From JAYREN01 sp041908845 (lineage in GTDB: Bacteria > Acidobacteriota > Holophagae > Holophagales > Holophagaceae), in assembly GCA_041908845.1 (NCBI GenBank), contig JAYREN010000136.1:1-9058 (forward strand): a stretch of 9,058 nucleotides of DNA. Reading direction: 5' to 3'. The notes below the pieces were generated by a model. It saw only the letters and a list, made by a program, of their open reading frames with translations, ran no database searches and was not told the DNA's origin. A program made the position numbers and the translations under genes. Of this stretch, positions 1-6,086 are shown piece by piece (positions within the stretch are counted from its first letter, which is position 1; each line of letters starts with the position of its first letter).

Positions 1-167
1 GAACGATTGGATGTGGATCATCTGCGATCAAGAGATGAGGCTGAGAATGCTTGGTAATCAGGCCATCCTAATACCTGACGTGCAGCCGGATCGAACCGGG
101 GGAATCATTAGCCAAGTCCCATGACGGAGGATTTTTTAGCACAGGCAAAACCTGCGAGCGAAGAGCG
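1..167. other. Left-edge region with no assignable gene
   Basis: This stretch lies beyond the 3' end of kdsA. Short open frames enter from the left edge on the plus strand, one stopping at 55-57 and one at 122-124, and either could be the tail of a gene outside the window. Neither has recognisable motifs or the strong G/C third-position bias of the other genes. A minus-strand hairpin just past the kdsA stop (CGCAGG/CCTGTG, loop TTTTG, about 137-153) is followed by A residues rather than T residues, so it is not a convincing intrinsic terminator. Confidence 0.4.
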
Positions 168-1004
168 CTACAGCATCCGCCCCGCCGGATCCCACAGGGC
201 CGCCTTGCGGCTGGTGCGCCAGATGACCAGGAGCTCGTCAAGCATCTCCCCGAATTCCGAGAGCCGGAAAGCGTTGGGCCCATCGCTGAGGGCCTTTTCC
301 GGACAGTCGTGGACCTCGAAGAAGAAGCCATCCACGGCAGTGGCAGCAGCCCGGGCCAGGGTGGGGATCATCTCCCGGGCGCCCCCGGTGGCATTGCCCA
401 GAGCGCCAGGCTTCTGCACGCTGTGAGTGGCATCGAAGATCACCGGAGCACCGGTACGGCGCAGGTGTGGGAAGCTCTGGAAGTCCACCACCAGCTGGCC
501 GTAGCCGAAGGAGGAACCGCGCTCTGTGACCCACACGGGGCCCGCGCCCTCCACGCTGCGGACCTTTTCTACGGCGTTTTTCATGTCCCAGGGCGCCAGG
601 AACTGACCCTTCTTCACGTTCACGGGGCGGCCCGTGGCGGCGGCGGCCAGCAACAGATCCGTCTGGCGGCAGAGAAAGGCGGGAATCTGCAGGATGTCCA
701 CGGCCTTGGCGACCTGGGCGCACTGGATGGATTCATGCACATCCGTAAGCACGGGAATGCCCAACCGCTCCCGCACCTCGGCGAGGATCTCCAGTCCTTC
801 TTCCATGGAGATGCCCCGGTAGCTGCCCAGGGAGGTGCGGTTGGCCTTGTCGAAGCTGGCCTTGAAAATGAGGGGGATACCTCGGGCCTCCGCCAAATCA
901 CAGAGTTGGGAGGCCAGAAAATGGGTGTGGTCGCGACTCTCGATCACGCAGGGGCCCGCGATGAGGAAGAAGCTCTGGTCGGTAAAGGGGCGCTTGAAGT
1001 CCAT
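168..1004 (-). CDS. kdsA: 3-deoxy-8-phosphooctulonate synthase, metal-dependent class
   Basis: This cytoplasmic enzyme condenses phosphoenolpyruvate with D-arabinose 5-phosphate to give Kdo-8-phosphate, the precursor of the Kdo sugar in LPS inner core. The 278-residue product matches the usual family length (about 270-285). Visible motifs are the N-terminal strand IAGPCVIES (residues 15-23), KANRTS (53-58), which separates Kdo8P synthases from DAHP synthases (KPRT-type), and the C-terminal barrel strands FDATHSVQ (190-197), FFFEVHD (228-234) and SDGPN (240-244). Cys19, His194, Glu230 and Asp241 line up with the four metal ligands known in the Aquifex aeolicus enzyme (Cys11, His185, Glu222, Asp233). 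The E. coli-type metal-independent enzymes have Asn in place of this Cys, so this is inferred to be a divalent-metal enzyme. The ATG at 1004 is chosen because AGAGGA lies 6 nt upstream and homology begins there. An in-frame extension to 1136 is possible but lacks family similarity and would cover the candidate promoter. The gene diverges from the Lrp-family regulator; no other Kdo or LPS gene is visible next to it. Confidence 0.95.
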   Translation of the reverse strand: MDFKRPFTDQSFFLIAGPCVIESRDHTHFLASQLCDLAEARGIPLIFKASFDKANRTSLGSYRGISMEEGLEILAEVRERLGIPVLTDVHESIQCAQVAKAVDILQIPAFLCRQTDLLLAAAATGRPVNVKKGQFLAPWDMKNAVEKVRSVEGAGPVWVTERGSSFGYGQLVVDFQSFPHLRRTGAPVIFDATHSVQKPGALGNATGGAREMIPTLARAAATAVDGFFFEVHDCPEKALSDGPNAFRLSEFGEMLDELLVIWRTSRKAALWDPAGRML

Positions 1005-1065
1005 GGGATTTCCTCTGGGCCAGTGTACTGGACCGCCCGATTTCGAGACGAAGGGGATTGGAAAG

Positions 1066-1095
1066 ATTGTATCAATTGCCTTGTCGATTCGTAAA
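1066..1095 (-). promoter_or_regulatory. Candidate sigma70-type promoter of kdsA
   Basis: On the minus strand, TTTACG (1095-1090) and TACAAT (1071-1066) are separated by 18 nt. TACAAT matches five of six positions of the -10 consensus and is preceded by TGA, giving an extended -10 (TGN). The -35 match is 4 of 6. Transcription would start near 1059 and leave a leader of about 55 nt before the kdsA ATG at 1004. This is a consensus match by eye only. Confidence 0.45.
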
Positions 1096-1102
1096 AACGA
1101 TC
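1066..1102. promoter_or_regulatory. Two small dyads over the kdsA promoter (possible operator)
   Basis: ATTG-TAT-CAAT (1066-1076) is a dyad lying on the candidate kdsA -10. GATTCGT-AAAA-ACGATC (1086-1102) is a second dyad, with one bulged T, lying on the candidate -35. The region is also upstream of the divergent Lrp-family regulator, and regulators of this family commonly bind AT-rich dyads in such divergent regions and repress their own gene. Assignment as an operator is inference; dyads this short can occur by chance. Confidence 0.2.
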
Positions 1103-1156
1103 CATTCAGCGCCTGATAAGATGGTCCTTGCACCACGTTTCAATCGGATCATTGCC

Positions 1157-1666
1157 ATGTCCAAGCCCCTCATGTCCGACGATCTCAACCGCCGCCTGGT
1201 GGCCCTGCTCCAGGAGGAGGGCCGTATCAGTCACGCGGAACTGGCCGAGCGGCTGGGCGTCAGTCGCCCCACGGTCATTGACCGCGTCAAGCGCCTGGAA
1301 ACCGAGGGCGTCATCAGCAGCTACAGCGCCCGCGTCAGTCCCGCCGCCGTGCAGAAGCCCAACGTGGCCTTCGTCTCCGTCCGCCATCGCTCCGGTGACG
1401 ACGATGCCCTGGGCGCCGCCTTTCTCGATGCCCTGCGCAACGAGCCCGATGTGCTGGAGGCCTACTCCATGGCCGGAGAAGACTGCCTGCTACTCAAGCT
1501 CGTGGCCGACACGCCCATGGGCCTCCACGAGCGTTTGAAGCGGCTCCGCAGCTTGGGGGATCAGGTCAATACTCGCACGGCCATCGTGCTGCAGACCCAC
1601 TTCGTCAAGCCCGGTCCGAGTCCCTTTCCCCCGGACCTCACCATCACCCGGAAGCCCCGCAAGTGA
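1157..1666 (+). CDS. Lrp/AsnC-family transcriptional regulator
   Basis: This is a predicted DNA-binding regulator of the feast/famine (Lrp/AsnC) family, whose members sense amino acids or related small molecules and often control nearby metabolic or export genes. In the 169-residue product the N-terminal winged helix-turn-helix is at about 7-55 (helices around HAELAERLGVSRPTVIDRVKRLE, broken here as HAELAERLG at 27-35 then VSRPTVIDRVKRLE at 36-49). The ligand-binding RAM/AsnC domain covers about 66-150 and includes the AGEDCLLLK segment (106-114), which corresponds to the family's G-x-x-D effector-site loop. Length is typical. The ATG at 1157 fits family length; an ATG at 1172 is an alternative, and in-frame starts at 1058 and 1121 would add a non-homologous extension. 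No strong ribosome site precedes any of them. Its TGA overlaps the GTG start of the exporter gene by 4 nt, so the two are very likely co-transcribed and translationally coupled. Family assignment is firm; effector and targets are unknown. Confidence 0.9.
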   Translation: MSKPLMSDDLNRRLVALLQEEGRISHAELAERLGVSRPTVIDRVKRLETEGVISSYSARVSPAAVQKPNVAFVSVRHRSGDDDALGAAFLDALRNEPDVLEAYSMAGEDCLLLKLVADTPMGLHERLKRLRSLGDQVNTRTAIVLQTHFVKPGPSPFPPDLTITRKPRK

Positions 1667-2538
1667 CTGCCTGGCTGGCCTACGCCATTTGCGCGCTGGT
1701 CTGGGGCAGCACCTACTTCGCCATCGCCCTGGGCATCGAGTCCTTCACGCCCTTCGGCATGGTGGCCACCCGCTACCTCAGCGCCGGCGCCCTGGCCCTT
1801 CTGCTATCGCGCCTGCGGGGCGAAGCGCCGATCCTGCGTCGGGATCTGCCCTACCTGATGGTGCAGGGCCTGCTCCTGCTGGGCATCTCCAACGCTCTCG
1901 TCACCTGGGCCGAAGGCCGTGTCCCCAGTGGCCTCACGGCTGTGCTGTGCTCGACCACGCCCTTCTTCTACGCGCTGATGAACCGCGAAGGACTCACCCG
2001 GCGTGCGGTCCTGGGCCTCGCCGTGGGCTTCTCCGGCGTGGCCGTGCTCACCTGGAAACCCGGACAGGGACTGGCCATGAACCCCTACGGCTTCTCGGCC
2101 ATCCTCCTCGCCACCTTCCTGTGGGCCTTCGGCACCCTCTTCGCCCGCAAGCATCTGAAAGGGCACAGTCTGCTGGGCAACGTGGGCGTACAGATGCTCA
2201 CGGGCGGTCTCTTCGGGCTGTTGATGACGCCCTTCACGGGTGGTTTCCTGCATGCTGCCCTTACCGCCAAGGCCGCCCTGGCCGTGGCCTTCCTCGCCAT
2301 CTTCGGCTCCCTCATCACCCAGACCGCCTTCAACTACCTTGCCCGGGTCTGGCCCCCCGCCAAGATGAGCACCTATGCCTTCCTGAATCCCCTGGTGGCG
2401 GTGCTGCTGGGCAGTCTCTTCCTGAGTGAGGCCTTCACGCCCCGGGTCGCCCTCGGGATGCTCGTGATCCTCGCGGGCGTGGCACTGGTGCAGTTTCCCG
2501 CCCGGCGCCCCGCCGATCCCTGCCCCGCGGAGGAATGA
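1663..2538 (+). CDS. EamA/DMT-superfamily inner-membrane transporter
   Basis: This is a predicted inner-membrane exporter of the drug/metabolite transporter superfamily (10-TM EamA group), several members of which export amino acids or other metabolites. The 291-residue product has two EamA repeats of five helices each (about 3-132 and 142-280). Helix 1 carries the family-typical LVWGSTYFAI (12-21). The second repeat shows LWAFGTLFARK and the typical ending LNPLVAVLLGSLFLSEAF before the last helix. Charged residues are confined to short loops, and the C-terminal tail after about 280 is hydrophilic. The start is GTG at 1663, overlapping the regulator's TGA as GTGA, with GGAAG at 1650-1654 as a weak ribosome site. 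The 3' end overlaps the ATP-grasp gene. Neighbours suggest the cargo is an amino acid or the ligase product, but substrate cannot be deduced from sequence in this family. Confidence 0.9.
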   Translation: MTAWLAYAICALVWGSTYFAIALGIESFTPFGMVATRYLSAGALALLLSRLRGEAPILRRDLPYLMVQGLLLLGISNALVTWAEGRVPSGLTAVLCSTTPFFYALMNREGLTRRAVLGLAVGFSGVAVLTWKPGQGLAMNPYGFSAILLATFLWAFGTLFARKHLKGHSLLGNVGVQMLTGGLFGLLMTPFTGGFLHAALTAKAALAVAFLAIFGSLITQTAFNYLARVWPPAKMSTYAFLNPLVAVLLGSLFLSEAFTPRVALGMLVILAGVALVQFPARRPADPCPAEE

Positions 2539-3386
2539 TGCGCATCGCCCTCGCCACCTGCGAAACCCTGCCCGAGCTGTTTCTCGACGACCAGATCCTG
2601 ATGGAGGCCTTGCGACGGCGCGGCGCAGAGGCCTTTCCCCTGGTGTGGTCCTCGGAGGAGGCCCGCACCGCGAGCCCCGGGGCCTGCGTGATCCGTAACA
2701 CCTGGGATTATTTCCATCAACCCACGGAATTCCTGGCTTGGACCGAGGGCATGGCCGCCCGCGCCACGCTGTTGAATCCCTTCCCGCTCCTGCACTGGAA
2801 TCACCACAAGGGCTACCTGCTGGAGCTGGCCGCCCGGAAACTGCCCGTGGTGCCCACCATCCTCGCCCGCCAGGGCAGGCCGCTACCGATCGCTCCCATC
2901 GCCCTGGCGGCGGCCTGGCCGGAGATCGTGGTGAAGCCCGCCATCAGTGCCGGCGCCCACCGCACGGGACGCTATGCGGCCAGCGATACCGCCGCCCAGG
3001 TTCATCTCGCGGAGCTGACCCAGGATGGCGATGCCCTGGTGCAGCCCTACCTGCCAAGTGTGGAGGCCTACGGCGAGCGGAGCTTCCTCTTCATCGACGG
3101 CGAGCTCACCCATGCCGTGCGCCGCACCCAGGCCCTGACCGAAGGGGTCGGCATCGAGCGCACCATGGACCGCGTGACGCCCACCGACGAAGAACGCCGC
3201 ATTGCTCACACCGTGATGGCTGCCCTCCCCGTGGTTCCGCTCTATGGTCGGGTGGATCTGGCGCCGGATGCCGAGGGTCGTCCGCTGCTCATGGAGGTCG
3301 AAGTCATCGAGCCCCGGCTCTTTCTCCAGGAATGCCCCGAGGCGGTGGAGAAATTCGCCGATGCGATCCTGGCGAGGCTGCGCTGA
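2538..3386 (+). CDS. Stand-alone ATP-grasp ligase (glutathione-synthetase/RimK-like, DcsG-type)
   Basis: This is a predicted cytoplasmic carboxylate-amine or carboxylate-thiol ligase of the ATP-grasp fold. Enzymes of this type activate a carboxylate as acyl-phosphate and join it to a nucleophile. In the 282-residue product the N-terminal Rossmann-like subdomain (1 to about 85) includes VIRNTWDY (51-58). A WNHHKGYLLELA segment (87-98) opens the central part. The ATP-binding region has EIVVKPAISAGAHRTGRY (129-146; Lys133 the likely ATP lysine) and LVQPYLPSVEAYGERSF (168-184). The C-terminal metal-binding part has Asp240 and the acidic strand LMEVEVIEPRLFL (251-263; Glu253, Glu255, Glu258). This pattern resembles uncharacterised 'ATP-grasp domain' proteins related to D-cycloserine ligase DcsG and glutathione synthetase; that relation is from memory of the family. 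A second ATG at 2535 is in frame, but GGAGG at 2529-2533 is only 1 nt from it and 4 nt from 2538, so 2538 is preferred. TGATG then couples it to the exporter's stop. The fold is firm; the substrate is unknown. Confidence 0.85.
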   Translation: MRIALATCETLPELFLDDQILMEALRRRGAEAFPLVWSSEEARTASPGACVIRNTWDYFHQPTEFLAWTEGMAARATLLNPFPLLHWNHHKGYLLELAARKLPVVPTILARQGRPLPIAPIALAAAWPEIVVKPAISAGAHRTGRYAASDTAAQVHLAELTQDGDALVQPYLPSVEAYGERSFLFIDGELTHAVRRTQALTEGVGIERTMDRVTPTDEERRIAHTVMAALPVVPLYGRVDLAPDAEGRPLLMEVEVIEPRLFLQECPEAVEKFADAILARLR

Positions 3387-3486
3387 TGCCTTTTTGTTTT
3401 CCTCCGAAGGCGCTCCCTAGCTTTCGCCGCTGGAGCCATGCGCCCCCCCATGAGACACTGTAAGGCTCGGATTTCGGGAGGATCGA

Positions 3487-4587
3487 ATGGCGGTTCAGTG
3501 CGGCATCGTGGGGCTCCCCAACGTCGGGAAATCGACACTCTTCAACGCGTTGACGCGGGCGGGTGCCGCCAGCGCCAACTACCCCTTCTGCACCATTGAG
3601 CCCAACACGGGCGTGGTGGATGTGCCGGATGCGCGCCTCGACAAGCTGGCGGAGATCGTGAAGCCCATCCGCATCCTGCCCGCGGCCCAGGAATTCGTGG
3701 ACATCGCGGGCCTCGTGCGCGGCGCCAGCAAGGGCGAGGGGCTCGGCAACGCCTTCCTGGCCAACATCCGCGAGACCGACGCCATCGTGCAGGTGACCCG
3801 CTGCTTCGAGGATGGCGACATCACCCATGTTGAGGGCGGCATCGACCCTGTGCGCGATCTCGCCATCATCGACACTGAGCTGATCCTCAAGGACATGGAG
3901 TCCGTGGAGAAGGCCCTGGAGCGCCACAGCAAGACCGCCAAGGGCGGCAATAAGGAATCCCAGGCCCTGGTGGTGGTCTTCGAGAAGGTCAACAAGGCCC
4001 TCAACGACGGCCGCTGGGCCCGCACCGCCGACCTCTACAAGGAGGACCGCGCCCTCCTCAAGCCCTTCGGCCTGCTCACCCTCAAGCCCATGCTGCTGGT
4101 GGGCAACATCAGCGAGACCGATATTCCCAATCCTTCCGCCAATCCCCATTACGCGGCCCTGGAGGCCGCCGGCAAGGAGCGCGACTGCCCGGTGATCCCC
4201 ATCTGCTCCAAGCTGGAGGCCGAGATCCAGGAGCTGCCCGAGGACGAGCGCGCCATGTTCCTGGAGGAAGCCGGCCTCAAGGAGCCGGGCCTCAACACCC
4301 TGATCCGCGCCTCCTTCCGCCTGCTGGGCCTCCAGACCTACTTCACCGCCGGTGTGAAGGAAGTGCGCGCCTGGACCATCCACATCGGCGACACGGCCCC
4401 CCAGGCCGCGGGCGTCATCCACACGGATTTCGAGAAGGGCTTCATCCGCGCCCAGACCATCGCGTACGAGGACTTTATCCGCCTCGGCGGGGAGCAGGGC
4501 GCCAAGGAAGCCGGACGCATGCGCTCCGAAGGCAAGGAATACGTCGTGCACGACGGCGACGTGATGAATTTCCTGTTCAACGTGTAG
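3487..4587 (+). CDS. ychF: Redox-regulated, ribosome-associated ATPase YchF (OLA1 family)
   Basis: YchF/OLA1 is a conserved cytoplasmic P-loop protein of the Obg-related GTPase group that prefers ATP, associates with ribosomes and influences stress responses. The 366-residue product has the typical length (about 363). Walker A is GLPNVGKST (9-17), the switch I region is around NYPFCTIEPN (31-40), and the G3 motif is DIAG (72-75) followed by LVRGASKGEGLGN, a YchF hallmark. The G4 position reads NISE (207-210) instead of the NKxD of true GTPases, which is the known basis for ATP preference in this family. A helical insert lies in the middle of the G domain. The C-terminal TGS domain (about 283-366) ends with the characteristic HDGDVMNFLFNV. 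The start is well supported by GGGAGG at 3476-3481, 5 nt from the ATG. It lies 100 bp after the ATP-grasp gene with no recognisable terminator or promoter between, so read-through from the operon is possible. No anomalies are visible. Confidence 0.97.
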   Translation: MAVQCGIVGLPNVGKSTLFNALTRAGAASANYPFCTIEPNTGVVDVPDARLDKLAEIVKPIRILPAAQEFVDIAGLVRGASKGEGLGNAFLANIRETDAIVQVTRCFEDGDITHVEGGIDPVRDLAIIDTELILKDMESVEKALERHSKTAKGGNKESQALVVVFEKVNKALNDGRWARTADLYKEDRALLKPFGLLTLKPMLLVGNISETDIPNPSANPHYAALEAAGKERDCPVIPICSKLEAEIQELPEDERAMFLEEAGLKEPGLNTLIRASFRLLGLQTYFTAGVKEVRAWTIHIGDTAPQAAGVIHTDFEKGFIRAQTIAYEDFIRLGGEQGAKEAGRMRSEGKEYVVHDGDVMNFLFNV

Positions 4588-4603
4588 CGACCCACACCCT
4601 CTT

Positions 4604-4743
4604 AAAAGCAGAACCGCAGAGGGCGCAGAGAAAAGAGGAAAACACAGAGAAAAGCAGAAGGAAGCTCCAATTCCGCCCTTGACCCTTTTCCTTTCTCTGC
4701 GCCCTCGTTCTTTTCTCCGTTTCCTCTGCGGTTCATCTTTTCG
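4604..4743. repeat. GCAGAG-type intergenic inverted repeat
   Basis: Most of the 170-bp gap between ychF and dus is one imperfect inverted repeat. GAACCGCAGAG at 4611-4621 is exactly complementary to 4724-4734. GAGGGCGCAGAGAAA at 4619-4633 is exactly complementary to 4692-4706, an alternative register. Flanking AAAAG/CTTTT tracts (4604-4608 and about 4736-4740) extend the outer pairing. The left arm is purine-rich and nearly periodic: CAGAG-like cores begin at 4617, 4626, 4645 and 4655, with an AGAGG at 4634, so the spacing is about 9-10 nt. The region between the arms (about 4660-4685) is not repeated. Composition differs sharply from both neighbouring genes. From general knowledge, similar purine-rich GCAGAG/ACAGAG repeats are scattered between genes in several bacterial phyla. 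It could act as a folded 3' end for ychF mRNA, but it lacks the GC stem plus T-tract of an intrinsic terminator. Confidence 0.8.
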
Positions 4744-4757
4744 TAGCCGAGCTCCCG

Positions 4758-5738
4758 ATGTTCGAGTCCATCCGCATCGCTGATCGCACGATCGCCCCCG
4801 CGCTTTTCCTGGCGCCCATGGCGGGGGTGACTAACTCCGCCTTCCGGCGGCTGCTCTCGGATTTCGGCGGCTACGGCGCGCTCTTCACAGAGATGCTCTC
4901 GGCCTCCGCCTTCCTTCAGGACAAGACGGACGAGTCGCCCTTCATCAAGCGCCGAGACTGCGAAGGCCAGGTCATCTACCAGTTCCGGGTTTCGGGCGAG
5001 GAGAACCTGGAGGCGGTCTTTGCGCGCATGGCCGAGATCGAGTGCACGGCCATCGATCTCAACCTGGGTTGCCCCGCCCCGGAGATCCAGCAGAAGGCCT
5101 CGGGCGCGGCCCTGTGGCGGGATTTCCCGCGGCTCGCGGAGGTGCTGCACCGCGTTCGCCGCTGCTACGACGGCCCCCTCACGGTGAAGTGCCGCCTGGG
5201 AGATGATCCCGACAATTGGCGCGAGGGCTTCAAGGAAAGACTGCGGCTCTTCGAGGACTGCGGCGTCCACGCGATCACCGTGCATCCCCGCTTCTCCACA
5301 GAAAAACTCAAGCGCCGCGCCCGCTGGAGCGAGTTCCCCTGGATCGCCACGCAGACCAAGCTGCCCATCATCGGCAACGGCGATGTGTGTTCTATGCACG
5401 ATGTCGAACAGTACCGCGCCTGCTTCGAGCCCCTGGCAGGCCTCATGCTGGGGCGCATCGTGGCCGTGAAACCCTGGATCTTCCGGGACTTCGCCGGACT
5501 CCCGCCTCTGGAGATCAACCACGCCGAAGTGTGGGACCGCCTCTACCGCTACACCCTGGAGGACTTCCCCCCGGAGCGCGCCTACGGCCGCCTCAAGGAG
5601 TTCACCGCCTACTTCGCCCAGAACTTCTTCTTCGGCCACGAACTCCACAAGGGCATCCAGAAGGCCACCACCGCCGCCGGCATCCGCGAGGCCGCGATGG
5701 CGTTCCTGGAAGGGAAACCCCAACTCAGCGGAGGGTGA
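4758..5738 (+). CDS. tRNA-dihydrouridine synthase (Dus family)
   Basis: This is an FMN-dependent, NADPH-using enzyme that reduces specific uridines in tRNA to dihydrouridine. The 326-residue product has the usual bacterial Dus length. The TIM-barrel N-terminus shows the FMN-phosphate loop LAPMAGVTN (18-26) and FTEMLSA (43-49). The catalytic strand reads DLNLGCPAPEIQQKASGAAL (100-119), with Cys105 as the proton donor and Lys113 in the conserved position. Further FMN contacts are VKCRLGDD (143-150), the ITVHPRF strand (173-179, where many Dus proteins have HxR followed by T), IIGNGDV (204-210) and GRI (232-234). A C-terminal helical tRNA-binding domain follows from about 250, with the HELHKGIQKA segment. 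Which Dus subgroup (A, B or C), and so which tRNA position, cannot be settled by eye. The ATG at 4758 begins where homology begins, though the ribosome site is weak. The gene is not overlapped or coupled to a neighbour; the GCAGAG inverted repeat lies directly upstream. Confidence 0.93.
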   Translation: MFESIRIADRTIAPALFLAPMAGVTNSAFRRLLSDFGGYGALFTEMLSASAFLQDKTDESPFIKRRDCEGQVIYQFRVSGEENLEAVFARMAEIECTAIDLNLGCPAPEIQQKASGAALWRDFPRLAEVLHRVRRCYDGPLTVKCRLGDDPDNWREGFKERLRLFEDCGVHAITVHPRFSTEKLKRRARWSEFPWIATQTKLPIIGNGDVCSMHDVEQYRACFEPLAGLMLGRIVAVKPWIFRDFAGLPPLEINHAEVWDRLYRYTLEDFPPERAYGRLKEFTAYFAQNFFFGHELHKGIQKATTAAGIREAAMAFLEGKPQLSGG

Positions 5739-6086
5739 AGAGCGACCAGCCCTAGGCGCCGACCAGCGGCCTGTGTGCGTGGAGGGTGGAGCAGGACTCT
5801 CTCAGTTTTCCCTACCGTTCATCCATGTTGATCAGATGAGAATTAACGGTGGCGAGGTTGGCATCCTCCGCGGCACGGAGCGATGACTTCCTGTGCACCG
5901 TGAATTTCGAACTTCACGTTCAGGGGTGCGGTGCCGATGGTTGAGCGATCAAAGAAAGAAACCATTCATGTTTCCGATGCAGGAATCCGATAAGAAGGTT
6001 TTCGGCATTTTCGTCATCAGTTCTGTCTGGACGAATACCGCCCTCCGACTTCTCTGAGGCGCAATGGACCCCTGGGCCAGGTGAAC
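5739..6086. other. 348-bp intergenic region with several small inverted repeats, no credible ORF
   Basis: No open frame here is longer than about 20 codons with a ribosome site. Three successive dyads are visible. ACCGTT (5814-5819) pairs with AACGGT (5845-5850), with inner TCATC (5819-5823) and GATGA (5835-5839) as a competing stem. CTCCG (5866-5870) pairs with CGGAG (5876-5880). CGTGAA (5899-5904) pairs with TTCACG (5913-5918) and may be enclosed by GCAC (5895-5898) and GTGC (5926-5929). They could belong to a structured leader of the downstream sensor kinase, to dus mRNA decay or termination, or to a small RNA. I do not recognise a known riboswitch. No convincing sigma70 promoter or T-tract terminator was found. 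Confidence 0.35.

Noticed and set aside
87..110. GGTTCGATCC on the minus strand resembling a tRNA T-arm
   Set aside because: Only a 4-bp CCGG/CCGG stem with a six-base loop forms. There is no 7-nt T-loop with a 5-bp stem, no acceptor stem and no anticodon arm.
1..124. Tail of a plus-strand gene entering from the left edge
   Set aside because: Two different frames are open to the edge, and neither shows codon bias or motifs that would favour it, so no CDS is called.
309..1094. 261-codon plus-strand open frame opposite kdsA
   Set aside because: It is antisense to a confidently identified kdsA and has no homology or ribosome site.
1005..1136. 44-residue N-terminal extension of KdsA to an upstream ATG
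   Set aside because: The extension has no family similarity, would cover the candidate promoter, and a good ribosome site sits before the ATG at 1004.
3304..4551. 415-codon open frame on the minus strand opposite ychF
   Set aside because: It lies entirely antisense to a clear ychF and the end of the ATP-grasp gene, has a Gly/Val/Leu/Asp-rich composition typical of frames opposite GC-rich genes, and has no motif or ribosome site.
4604..4743. Intrinsic terminator for ychF
   Set aside because: The arms are long and imperfect and are not followed by a run of T on the plus strand after a GC-rich stem. It fits an intergenic repeat better.
4602..5723. 373-codon open frame on the minus strand opposite dus
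   Set aside because: It is a shadow of the dus gene. Its C-terminal end is only a translation of the GCAGAG inverted repeat (FSLRPLRF-like), a familiar source of spurious proteins.
5837..5887. Short ORF (16 codons from ATG at 5837) in the dus-kinase gap
   Set aside because: There is no ribosome site, no similarity, and the length is expected by chance.
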